Positions 46,101-58,400 of a stretch of 60,000 nt of DNA are shown here, piece after piece. Every line of letters starts with the position of its first letter. Position 1 is the stretch's first letter. A program made the translations under genes and the position numbers. The notes beneath the pieces were generated by a model that was not told the DNA's origin, did not search any database, and saw only the letters and a program-made list of their open reading frames with translations. Source of the stretch: Tubiluchus corallicola (lineage: Eukaryota > Priapulida > Priapulimorpha > Priapulimorphida > Tubiluchidae); the NCBI GenBank assembly GCA_030141605.1, contig JAQGDQ010000068.1:188001-248000 (forward strand). Direction: 5' to 3'.

Positions 46101-46617
46101 TCTCAGCACAGTTTTCTGGAAATGCCACTCAGTTTCAGTGGAAAATGACATGAAGCTTTTAAAGCGACTGTAAGCTGAAATATTTTGGGAATTGTATTCA
46201 CTGCTCTTTCGTCTTTGCATTGCATGCCATTTACAAAGACCATGTCTTATAGATTATGGTGAGTGGTTGTTCATCGAGTTGAGATAAGCAAGGTTCTATA
46301 TTGTCTGTAATGCATTATCCATTTTTTCCTTTCAAGGCGAAGACCAAAATGAAGACGAAGATGCCAATGATGATGTAGATGCAGATGACGATGTTGATGC
46401 TGATGCTGATTTTGATGGTAACGACGACGACAGTGATGTAGAGGCACCTCGTGATCACGTGGATCTGAGCCGCAGATTTCAACGCCAGCAGGCGCCTCCT
46501 CAGCAGATCATTGGACAACACCAAGACAGATTTGCCGCCCCTGATGAAGCTGATGACTTTGATGACAAGCCTGCCGGTGTTGATGATCGTTATCAGAATA
46601 TCAATAGAATAAAATAA
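37125..46617 (+). CDS. GOLM1/GOLM2 (GP73/CASC4)-like type II Golgi membrane protein, 9 exons
   Basis: Exons: 37125-37526, 39789-39864, 41491-41551, 42225-42417, 44002-44244, 44691-44736, 45021-45086, 45955-45993, 46337-46617. All junctions keep phase and give 468 residues. A short cytosolic N-terminus (MRYGSGVPSFF from a second ATG at 37164 is an alternative start) is followed by one transmembrane segment (residues about 20-40, ending YNYW). A lumenal coiled coil (about 45-200) follows, then a Gln-rich stretch, then an Asp/Glu-rich tail, ending NINRIK. This layout, and NYW followed by a Ser-rich coil start, is that of GOLM1/GOLM2; GOLIM4 (GPP130) is the alternative. Family members cycle through the Golgi and endosomes. 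No enzymatic domain is seen. Confidence 0.82.
38305..38332. repeat. CAAA-rich simple repeat in GOLM-like intron 1
   Basis: Imperfect CAAA units in the first intron of the GOLM-like gene, upstream of the pogo-like element. Confidence 0.7.
38813..39633 (-). mobile_element. Pogo/Tigger-like non-autonomous DNA transposon in GOLM-like intron 1
   Basis: Perfect 25-bp terminal inverted repeats occupy 38813-38837 and 39609-39633 (outer bases CCGTATATACTCGC). They are flanked by TA (38811-38812 and 39634-39635), the target duplication of Tc1/mariner-pogo elements. The inner words ATATAAGCCGACC recur at 38884 and 39561. On the minus strand, 39130-38900 encodes part of a transposase: TYWCTRFLNRHSISLRQRTK (end of the CENP-B-type DNA-binding domain), then QKLPSQYEHKLLGFQKYVID, then IGNMDET, where D is the first catalytic aspartate. 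The catalytic domain stops there, so the copy is not autonomous. Length is 821 bp. Confidence 0.85.
39965..40016. repeat. (CA)n/(CGCA)n tract in GOLM-like intron 2
   Basis: CA units pass into CGCA units about 100 bp after exon 2. A simple repeat. Confidence 0.9.
41320..41407. repeat. 46-bp tandem duplication with internal hairpin in GOLM-like intron 2
   Basis: Two near-identical units start at 41320 and 41366. Each contains GTTTACTA (or GTTAACTA), then six bases, then TAGTAAAC, so each unit can form an 8-bp stem. It lies about 85 bp before the exon 3 acceptor. Confidence 0.85.
46608..46613 (+). terminator. AATAAA hexamer overlapping the GOLM-like C-terminal codons
   Basis: AATAAA falls inside the last codons (N-R-I-K-stop). 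Use of it would give a minimal 3' UTR. Further hexamers lie at 47009-47014 and 50787-50792, so it may be incidental. Confidence 0.2.
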
Positions 46618-49600
46618 AGGTGATTTATTTAAGCTGACAAATGGTGGTGCTGAGCAGTTCTCGAGTCATTTTCAATTTTGTTAGCATTTAATGACATTCT
46701 CTATAGTTTTAGCCTTCCTATTATGTGATGATGTAATGTTGGAAAGGTTAGATTTCAAAAATGATTATTCTTTAAAAATCAGATACGATCAACTCTGCTT
46801 AGCTTGCCTCTGTTATTGTAATATTCGTGTTATTTCCTGTGAAATTTTAATAGTATCACTCAGCTTCTATACCTCTAATTCTATACCTCATGTAAGTGTG
46901 CTCATGATCACTGTGTTTTCATGATCACTGTGTTTTAACCACCCATCATGTATCATTTATCATGTATCGTGTAGCCTTCTGAAATTTTGACTGACGTGTT
47001 TACTTCCTAATAAAACCTTAACTGTACTAAAATAGGTTATCTTTTAGAAATTTGTCTTCTAAAGTTCAAGAAATATAAGCCACTTTTATACTTTCGTATT
47101 TTTTGATGAAAATTTTTGATAAAAGTGCTAGATGCAAAAACCTTAGAAATATAACCATTAAGGAAAATAATATATCAACCTTCCAAGTATAGCATTATTT
47201 TGCACAATGAAAACATTTTAAAACTTTTTAATGCCATTAAATTTTGTCCTCTAGTTTTTTCCAGTGTGTAGTTTGCTAGAATGGGCTGTTACGATAATCA
47301 TTTTTGTATCAATGTACTTGCTAAACCATGTGTTTCTTCACTTGTCTGCAAATGTTGTTTACCATAGAAGTCATATTTGTTCAGTTATGTAGACCTTTTC
47401 TACACTTTTGGGCATTTCTTGGTGACTTAAAGCATACTATTAATGACACATCCAGTACAAATATTTAATAATATCCACAAAAATTAATTTTAAAGATATA
47501 TTTAAATATATTTGATAAATTGATTCCAGTTTTCTAGTGTTACGCCATTCTGACTTTTTCTTTAGCTGGGGCATTCATTGTGTGATATCATAGTATGCTA
47601 CAGCACAATAATTGTGTCAATGAGTAAGGCAATTAAAATGTTTGGTTGCATTTTAATCCTGACTGCCTAATTGGTTTTTCATTTAACTCATTTACAGCAA
47701 TTTTATAGTCCTCGTATGTACAAGTTAAGCATAGTTGATTGTACATGTGTTTTTTGTCCAATCCAGAGTGTACTACATGCATTCTGATTTTTTCAGAGAG
47801 CAGTTTAATAAATGTCCATTCCGTGGGTTGAAATTCCAAAATTATTGAAAATTAGGTGATTTGTTTGTTGTTATAAACGTTTCAGGTTGTACTCCTCCAA
47901 CATCTGTTTTGGCACGTAGTGCAATTTTCAGAGATTTGCAACAATATATTCAATTTATTTCAGACTAGTGCAAAGTCCAAAACATAATAGTTAAACTTAG
48001 AGAGCAAACAAATTTTCTAGTAGTATTTTCTTAGTGCAGTAATCAACTGTAAAATTTGTTTATTCTCTGAAGCTTGACTTATGTTTTTAAGATTTCTCGC
48101 TAGTCTGCAATAAGTTGAGGCACATATGTGGCAGTTCACTAAAATTGAAATCTGCCATGACAGAAAAACGAATTAGAAGACACGAAACGCGCGCAAGAGA
48201 GCACAGTTGCTGCTACTAGCTGGCACTCCTGTCAGTGTTTAGTATTTTTGTTTACAATGCACCTAGCCGAAAATCATAGAAAACTCTAGAAAACTGAAAA
48301 TGTTATTTATAACTGTGTAAACCACTTGGTAATTATGTAATTTTTACTGCTTTCATGATGTGATGATTTTCTGGCCTGCTTTAATGATATGCAGTTAGAT
48401 ATTTTTCTAAAGAGGATGTGGGTATAAAATTAACTTCTCAAATGAATTGAATTAACATATTGTAACGTTGTGTATTGCAACACAACGTGGGACATTTGCA
48501 CGTCCTCGACAGCCCTGTGTACTGCGGTTGTGCCACTGACCGCCTCACTGTGTAACACGCAAGTGTTGTCCACAGGTAATGATGAACAAGTGAAAATGTC
48601 CCACATAGTGTTTTAAGGCTCGTAAAGACTGAAGATGGCACTGTGCGTTGAAATATGTTACTGGAGGAGTACAAATTGATTTGTATTAAGGTCAAACTCC
48701 TGAACTATGTCATAATGTTTTTGTTATGTTTTCATATTGTGGAAGAAAGTTGTGTGCAAAAATGCAAACTCTTTAAAGACCAGTTAACTAGTTCAATAAT
48801 TTTGTTGCTTTTTCTTCCTTTAGTTATTGCTATTACTGCTATGGTCAGCCTAAAAGCAACTTTGGACCCTGGATAGGCTGGGCTTAAGAAAATTTTGCTT
48901 CAACCCCAAGAACTTTATAAAAACTAAAAGTATGTGAATGTAGGTCTGTACATAGAACGATGGTGACATTCTTCCATTCCTGCATCAGTTATGACATAAT
49001 CTAAAATTAAACTCGAAGAGAAAAATTATATTCTTATGGTTATTTCACAGACAGATTATATATTATTGTGACATGAAATGCAGTTTTTCAAATGGTATTT
49101 TGTAAAAAAAATGCAGCTTTGATTTGTTTCCTCTCAATCACAGGTCTGTAGTGCCATAAATCTTGAACAGACTGTTTTTTCAGACAGTATGCACATTATC
49201 AATTGCAGTGTTTTGTATTATCTTAAACTGATTTACTTAAGAATGGGATGTGAAATATCGAAACACTAGCTACCATTACACATGCATGTGCTGTTTCATG
49301 TTTTTGCATTCTTTTATGTATGTATTTTCGAGATGGATGGTGTGATGGCAATCTTAGTTTTCAAATAAAACATAACTAGCGGCTAGTAGTTATTGTTACT
49401 TAAAATAAAAAAAATTATCATTAGATTGAAAAAAATGTCATATATTACTTTTATGTATGTATTTGTTCACTTGTTTAACATTAGTAGGTGCACCTTGGAC
49501 TATTGAACCCTGGGCTGCAGCCTACTTAATCCTTACTTAAATCTGGCTTTGAGCTGTGAGAAGTAAGTTTCATATATTACATGTGTTGGCATGCCTGTAA

Positions 49601-50792
49601 ATGTTAATAGTGCATAGAGCCAAACAACTTAATCTCTAATACAGTGTACAACATGTAATGTGACTGTTGCACATGAAGAATGTAATACCATCCTACCATG
49701 TTTCTGGCACTTACACAAGTCCCAAGTAGCATAGTATAGGTGCTGTAGAGTAAAAGTACAACACCCTGCTAGTTTACTGTACTGTAAAAGTGCTCAAAAC
49801 TTATTCTTATTGCTAGTGAAACTTTAGCCTGTATGCGATCATATTCAGTGCTGTAATCAGTATGTGTGAACAGAATTTCAGAACATTGCCAGTTGACTAT
49901 ATACACTATCATTGGGTATATGTGTGCGTGTGTGTGTGACTTGAGATTTAAATAATTATTATGGGCACAGTAGCATTCATTTAGTAAATTTGTTGCTGTG
50001 AAAAAAATATGTAAAACAACATTTTTCAACAATTAAGTGGGTGAATGAATAGGGCAGTGTGGTATCACATTAGTGCTGTGATATTTATGGTTTAATAAAA
50101 GTGGAATCACTTTATCCGTTGTTATTACTATGTTGAAAATAAGTTACTGTTGGTGTGCTTTCAGTGGTGTGACAGTATTTTGTTAATTTACAATAGTACT
50201 ACAGTATATCTGTACATTGATTTGATAGCAATACCTATTTTTATGTCTTAGGTATATTTCTTTGTGTTTAGTGGTACTGTTTATTTCATAATTTAAAAAA
50301 GACCAATGACTAACTATGTGAGAGATTTGTGTTTATAACATATGTATATGTAAGGCACGAAAATTTACACCCATTTTTCAAATAGTGTAAGAGGATTTAA
50401 TTTTGTGTTGTATATTACAGTTTTATTCAAATTTCTAGCGTTAGAAATTACTAAATTAATATTTTATTAAGCCGCGTACTTTTGTGCTAAATTTATTCGT
50501 CTCAAAAGAATTGTTTGAATTTTGTTCTGACTAAGTTGAATTCATTTCTGGTATACATGTCTGAATTTATTGAAACTCTAATTATGATAATATTATATAT
50601 GCATGCACGATTTTAGTTGTAGAATCAGAATATTTATTCTAAAGCTTGTGATATATATGTATACCTTATATTTGTGTGTAATTATGAGCTCCTTATAATT
50701 AATGCTTACTGTAATTTGGCTTTTTGGTTGGTTATGATTTTGAAATCAAATTGTTTGTACACATTGTATATTGATTCTGTATATGGAATAAA
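46618..50792 (+). other. Possible long 3' UTR of the GOLM-like gene
   Basis: This 4.2-kb AT-rich stretch has no coding family and no obvious transposon. It contains AATAAA at 47009-47014 and again at 50787-50792. The last hexamer lies 151 bp before the first minus-strand hexamer that could serve the CSPG4-like gene. A 17-bp tandem duplication is at 46903-46936. Whether the transcript extends this far is inference. Confidence 0.3.
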
Positions 50793-50942
50793 GTGGAAGT
50801 GGTACCTAAGTATCTATTGTGCGTTATCGTGTAATTGAGTTTATACTGTGGTTACATGTGTATGTATGTTAGAGTAATTGTATTAACTATCCTTGATGAG
50901 CTTGCCAAAACAGAAATGTAATTTTTACATTAGATGTAAGAC

Positions 50943-50948
50943 TTTATT
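50943..50948 (-). terminator. Candidate polyadenylation signal of the CSPG4-like gene
   Basis: AATAAA on the minus strand about 1.5 kb after the CSPG4-like stop codon. The 50949-52460 interval holds no other gene that I can see and would be its 3' UTR. Confidence 0.35.
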
Positions 50949-52460
50949 TTACACACAACATTCAATACACATTCAATACTGATAGGCCTACATAAAACTT
51001 AAGATTTTTGACTCATAGTTGGGAAATGAGTTACAGAGCATACAGAATATACAACTAAAAGTAACTGGCCTATCTATCTTTGTGTATGCTATAATCACGA
51101 GTTGAGTATATTTCTTCAACATACTTCAATACATTATTTTAGAACGACAATCAACATTGAGAATGACATTTAGAGTGAGTTGGTATGCTTAAACACAGCG
51201 TAACTACAGTCGTTTCTAACTTGATATGGTTTGGAATGCAAAAGGCAGGTGGGCAGAAAGCAGAAGTAAACAATACAGTCAAGCCTCTCTTAGTGAAGGG
51301 TGAAGTGACAATAACATGGCCATTTATAGCGAGTTATGGTTTGTCTGGCAGGTAAATAATCTTATTTATCTTTTTCGAAAATAGCTGCTGTTTGTTTTAA
51401 TCAACACTTTATAATCAATAGGTTATGATACTCGTATACAGTTATAGCATTAGAAGCTCAATATGTACATGAAAACTAAAGTATTAACCAATTCTAAAAG
51501 TAACATAAATAGTCAATAAATAGGTAAATTGTAAATAATATATACAACACGATTGACAATAGATTCTAGTCTATGCAACAGATAGAAATTGACTCAGTTT
51601 TGTTTACCAGTTCAGTAAACAAATACTGTCCTAAAATTTAAATAAACAATCATGTGCTTTTTACTTGCACAAGAACAGTTTACACTTTCTGTTAGCTCAT
51701 AAAACACACACCGAAATGGTAGCACAGTTTGTCACAGCACATCAAAGGTTTTGCATATAAGCACAGAATTCCTGTATAAACGTCTAGAGTTTTGATAGCT
51801 CAGGCCTATATTAAAATCCTTCATTTTAATAGTACGATTAAAAGTGTAAATGCCTTTCAAACTGAGTACTAAATCAAGAAAATTTAATAATTTGACATTT
51901 TTATGTTTTAAACCCCATTCCACAGAAGTAATTTCTGCATCTTAGTGAACACAGTGTAATGTTTTGAATGTGCTTAAAATGTAAGTACATAAATTTGATA
52001 TTTTGTTGATGAAAAATTACCTCACAATAATAAATAGTAAATAAATGCATACAATTGCATAGCCTTCATTAATAAAAATGAAAGCATGGCAGCTAAGTAA
52101 AAATTTGGCCTTACATCTAAATGCACTAATAATGTGTAGTAACACAGGTGGTAACACTTGTTACAGGTAATGGGAAAATAATACTGTGTGATTGATACAA
52201 TACAGATGAGGTGAAGTTTTGATTGCACAGCTTTTGTACACAATATATACAAAAATAAATAACTTACTTTTTACTTTCTGAATGACAATCTAACACAACT
52301 ATTCAAATAGTAACCGAGAATGCGTTTGTACAGGGTATTAGCTTGTAGCCGTAAACATATTATTCGATACAAGACAGTGTAGCCAGTTCATGGCTAAATT
52401 AGATTTTGAAAAGCTGAGATCATTGCTGCAATTAGAACCATGCAACAGATTTTTTATTTA

Positions 52461-55400
52461 CTACACCCAATACTGATTATTTCGTAATGCTGGTTGCGTA
52501 CTGTGCTGAAGGTCAGGATCATAGGGATCCCACGACAGCCGGTTATCGTGTTCTTCCTCCTCTTCGTCACTGTCAGTCTCTACCGATCTGGAATCTGTGA
52601 CATCACCTCTATAATGCTTTGGAACTGTCTGCGAGTGTGACCTTTCTGTGCTTAGTGTGTCAGCATAATACGCTCGTGGCACCAGAGGCGTTACTCGACA
52701 CTGCGGTAATGCGCGACTGATTTCCGTTTTTGATGGATATGCATAATTGTCTGTCAGATGCAAAGTGCTTGGTGTTCCGTCGCCAACACCATCAAGGTCA
52801 TCATGAAGGTGTTCAATGTGTCCGTTAGAATGTGGCCACATTGCTGCCTGGGCTTCTTTTTCTTTTTCTTTCAGATGGTTTGAACGACAACGGAATATTG
52901 CAACAATCATAAATGCAAGAAAGGCTATCAACACTACGCCACAGACGAGACCAATGATGAGGAAATCGTCTTCACTTATGCGTGGTCTAAAAATGTCCCC
53001 CATTCCAGCTTCTACTATGGATGGCATTTTAGACGTGTGTTCTGTTGAAGTGGAGACTAATGTTGATGTTGAGGTGACATTTAATGCTGGTGTTAAATAA
53101 GGTGTACTGATTACAGAAGTGTCAGTTGTTGAAACTATGCTCACTGAGGTCACGAAAGTAGTGGAAGTCATTGCTATTGTGGAAGTGAAACTTGGAGGCT
53201 GTAGTTGAATTGTAAATGAGCCTGTTGCTGGCTGAACTCCCGGTGCCATTAGCATAAATGAAAAGCTGTCCTGTTTACCTACTAAACTTTCACGATTTCC
53301 AACTTCGTAAAATACATTTCCATCTTCTATATCACTTTGTGAGAAATAGTTTGCTGACTTTTTCGAATGTTTAGCACCTGCTTTAGGGCTATCGACTGTT
53401 GCACTATGCAAATATTCTGTCCGTACATAATTGTCACCCACGGGTACAGCATATCGAGCTGAACGTTTTTTAGGATCTATGCGTACAAGTTTTCCAAACA
53501 GTGGCCCTTGTTGTATCATAAATTTTGGGTCATCTCCAGTTAAGTCTGCCAATCTGCTTGCGTCTAGTACATCAAGGGTGATCTGGGAACTTCCTCCAAC
53601 AGCTGCATTTAAAACTGATTGATACAAGAGTGGTTGTACAGTTATATTCATAACTAAATCTTGCACGGCATGTTCGGGATTTGACACCGTAAATATGAAA
53701 TTGTCATTAGGTACCGAGGAATCTGTTTGCACATAAAAAACACGACTACTGTCTACATCAACCTGACTGAAACTGGTCACTTCAGATCCATTTACAATTA
53801 AAAGTCCATACTGCGGTTTACCAGTTACATTGTAAAGAACTTTGCTTTTGTGACCGTTAGTAGCTGCACCCATGCTCGCACAGGTTACCGTTGTGTTAAA
53901 TTCACCTTGCATTATCTTAACATCTGTGAAGTTCACCATTTTTAACATTAGCTGTATAATATCAATGATAAATACTCGATCTTGCGGCGGAAATAGCCCA
54001 TCAGAAACCCGAAAATAAAAAGCATCGCGGTTGCCAATTGAACCATCATGTTCATAATATAAAGCATTGTTGTCCACGTCAGCTTGTGTGAATGAATGTA
54101 TGTCATGACCTGGATCAGTGAGATGGTAGATTTTACCCACACTAGGACCACTACGGATTTCATACCTAACATAAGAAGCAATTTTTTTAATGAAACAGAA
54201 ACAACAAACATTGCGTCTTAGTAACAGACAAATTGGCCTGTTGGAAATAGCACATACTAACAGCCAACAGTTATCGTAAAAAATATATATAACCAGGTGC
54301 AAAGTACAAAAACTAAATGGTCACTACTTCTAAGACAACTCCCAATAGTCATGAAAGTAAGTTATGAATTATAATAAACTAAATTAGCAGAAGAGATGCA
54401 TAATTACCTGATTTTTTCTGCAGGTGTATCAGGATCCCGAGTTTCTAGATGCTTTTGTGTAATGGCAGCAATGTATCCTTGTACAACTTCTAGTCGAGGA
54501 GATTGTGTCAACAAGACAAACGGCTGATCATTCATTGGTATTACATTAATATCTATTTCAGCATCCTTTCTGTACATATCTAGAGATGGGATGTCTTCCA
54601 GCAAAAGAATAAACTTGAACTTATCTTTTGAAGAATCAGAATGATCGTGATGGTAAGTGAGATGATGATTTTCCATATCTTTGAATGTAAATGTCTGATA
54701 TTCTTCTATAGGGATATTTTTTAGCTTCAGTACCCCATGAACAGGTAACTGTGTTGCTTGGAACACAAATTCCGGTTCTGCCAGGCCATGTTGTGGTAAT
54801 ACCTCTTTGGCTGTTTTCAAGTTAATAACATCAGACATTATAATTGATGTAGCACCTTCTAAAACTTCAACGTCCTTCACAACGAGCAGATCTTCCATTT
54901 CGCTGAAGATTTCTGGTGATATCGTGATAGGCATCACTTCGTTATATATAGTATTTCCATATTTTGCGGAAATGTCAAATGAGAACGCATCTTTCGCTGG
55001 CATTGCTTCAGGAACTTTAATGTTTCTGTAAGCAATTAATTCTTTATCGACATCTCCTTGAGTAAATGAATCTACTAATTGAGATGCTCCATCTTCGGGA
55101 AAAATTCTTATTATTTCTCCAAATTCTGGTTTATTCACAAGAACATAGTCAATGTTGTGAGCAGGTACATGATGATCTGTGACTGATCGCAAATACCGAC
55201 GCGTGATCTTGTGCGTAGAGCCAGGCACAACCTATACAATATACGTATAACCAAATTAATGTAAACTATATTACTGCAATCAAAAGTTGTCACATACTCT
55301 AAAACCATCACCATTAAATGAAGTGTCTTTGCAAGAACAATTCCAGTCAGTGTTACCATACATGTTGCATTATTAATATGGAACACAATTTAATGGTCTA

Positions 55401-58400
55401 GTGAAATAATGTAATTTCTTGTCAATGCTTCATCATAAAATCTAATAACTTACTAAATTGTACATTAGCCTGAAGCTGAAGAAAAGAGATTGTGTTGACA
55501 TTTAAAGAGTACATCGCTTCATTACCCAAATTTGATTTGTGAATTTTATCTGGCAGCTAGCTGTTGCCGATGTGCAAATATTGCCGTGCATTTACATAAT
55601 TAAATTTTACGTTAAGCATAAATTTGGCTTGAAAACGTATATGAGTTTTTGACACATTGATATAGTTTTGTGATATTGGTGCATGTTTTTATTCGGCACA
55701 AGTGACAATTCATAAGCCACCACTTGGGAAGTTGACATAAACTAACAGGACTGTAATTATAGATTTGGTAATCACAAATGCAACTTTTAGAGATGAGTAC
55801 ACTAGTCATATTTTCAGGATCTGTAGGTACCTATATGTAATTTACTAAAAAACCATGGCACTTATGTCCCTAAGCAATTTTTATTGCTGCTTTATTGATA
55901 CTGTTTAAATAATTGACTATTATGATTGTTTTCAACTTGTATTGCAGTTCCTTATTTAGATTATGTACAGATTGTATGCCGTGTTTCGAATTAAAAATGG
56001 CACTTCCTTTTCATGTTGAAAGTTCGACAAAGAGATTTCTGCCAGTAACCCAAGCAACAAGTTATTTTACTCAGTTTTATAAATCTGTTCATTTGAACTT
56101 ACTCTCAACTCATACTTGGCAGCGATGGAAACATGGATAAGGTTTGCTGTAACAATGAACTCTTGTTTAGGTAGAACATTAACTCCATCTGTTATCGTAA
56201 ATGTGAAACCACCATCTAGCGACGATCCTGAAAAAACTCAGTTAATAAGTTTGTAAGATCATAGTGTGTACAAAATCATGTTAAGCTGAATAATCAGCAG
56301 TTTAACATGGTGTTAAGTAAGGAACACTAGTGTTCAGCTAATTTAAAAAAAACGAAACAGGATAAATTTTGCCAGCCATCATTTTTGTAACTTCTATTAA
56401 TTATGCATGTTGCACACACAAACTAGTTATCATTTTGCAACTAGTTTAAATGTGAAGCTTTGGTTACTCGTTTATTGAGGTTTTTCTATCCAGCTGTCTG
56501 GATTGTCATTTAAAATGCCATTTATTGTTGCTGTAGAATCCACTTTTTATGACTATGTCATTTAGAACACCATTTATCGTTCCAATTGAAATGTTGTTTC
56601 AAAAGATTTAAAATACAGAGTAACTCTATTGTGACATCACAATATAAAAATTGACTAAAAACTAAATTACATGAATGACAATGAGAAGGAGACGGGCATC
56701 ACTGCAAAATAGACTGTTTTATAGAGTTACTTCACGAGTAATCCCACCAAAAAAGTCAGTTGCTGACAGCATATTTATATGTATCTAAACTACGAGTTCA
56801 AGTTTCCTGCAAACAATGCTTTGATAAAGACCTCTGCTAATAACATACCAATTAAAATGTTTCTTACTACAAACGTTAGTGTATGAACAGGAAATGCTTT
56901 GAATACTTACCTTTTTGCACAAACATCACTTGATTGCTGTCAATCATTTCCTGTGTAAAACTCACAAGTGCAGCTTCAGGAAATGAAGTTACAGCTACAT
57001 AGCCCCCTCTTGGATTGCTTATTTCATATTTTAGCTCATCGGGCCTATTATCTTCATCTATAAACAAATCAAAACGTTGGAACAATCCTAGTAAAGTAGT
57101 TTTAAGGAAAAGGAGAATGGTCGCTGGCTTAATAAGTTTTCTTACAGTACCTACAGTGAACTGCTTAGGTCAAATTTATTATGACTATCAGTGCTTTTTC
57201 GGGAATTGTGCATAATACTGAATTTTTTGTTGATGGTTTGGTTTTGTAAAATGCACGATTATTTTGCCTTTCGATTAGGATAAAGTTGCTCTCGGTGTTG
57301 GTTTCTAGATGCAGCATTCTCTAATTCTTTTACACACAGCATGCTAGCATAGATAACAGACAGATAATTCAGTGGACTATAGTGGTAAAATTGAAGGAAA
57401 CTAAACCAATGCTAAGTTTGGTAAATTAGGCAAAGAAGCATTGGCAACAAGGGAGGTGCCAGTGCCTGAACTCTCTGAACCATAAATGGCACACAGCAGT
57501 TCAAATTTGGCTTAGCTTCTTTCTAGCTCTTGTCGCAATTTTACTGCCGGAAATATGCTCTTCGATTCCTGAAGTTACACACAACTAATCTATCTTCACA
57601 TCACACAATGCAGTACAGCCCTGAGAAGCAGTTGGGAACATTCACTAGAATTCAAACATTTACTAGACACACACAGTGGCTCTCTGCATTTGTAACCATC
57701 ACCTCTGCTCATTAATTCATCAGGGAACATCACACTTGCAATGATACAATCACCTCAACAATTAAATTCCTTTGCCTAACAAAATGTAATACAAGTATAT
57801 GTCTAATGTTAACTATAGTTCAACCAGATTCTATGCATTTGAATTTCACCAATCGCACTTTCTCACAGCCTAGAACAATGACAAGCAGATCTTAAGCCAA
57901 AAATCAGTCTTAGCACTATACGGTAGGAAAAGTAAATAAAGCACTATTTGCAAATATAAAGCAAAATATCCATTACCTTTAACTAACAAATTCTCTCTGG
58001 TAACTGGTGTCTCTGATCCAGCCCATACAGTCAGACCCGTGTTGTGTATGACTTTTGGCACTTCATCTCGTAAGTTTTTCACAGTAACATTTACCCACTG
58101 AATGCTGCTTTCTGCCTTATCCTCATCTCTCTGTGCCTTTATACTAAATGAATCTGATGTCATACTGTCATTGTGTACATAATAAATTACTTCTTTTTGC
58201 AGATCAGTCGAGGTGAATTGAGTTAAAGGCTGCCCAGTTATTCGCATGTTTTCTACCCAGCCATGAACAGGTTGATTGATAATATAATATGTAAAAGTAC
58301 TAGATATATCTGGTATAGAGATATGCTCCTCAGAAAGTAATTTACTTCCTTGTGATTTAACACTAATGTCTACCACTTGCAATGAAAATCCAGAAGGGAT

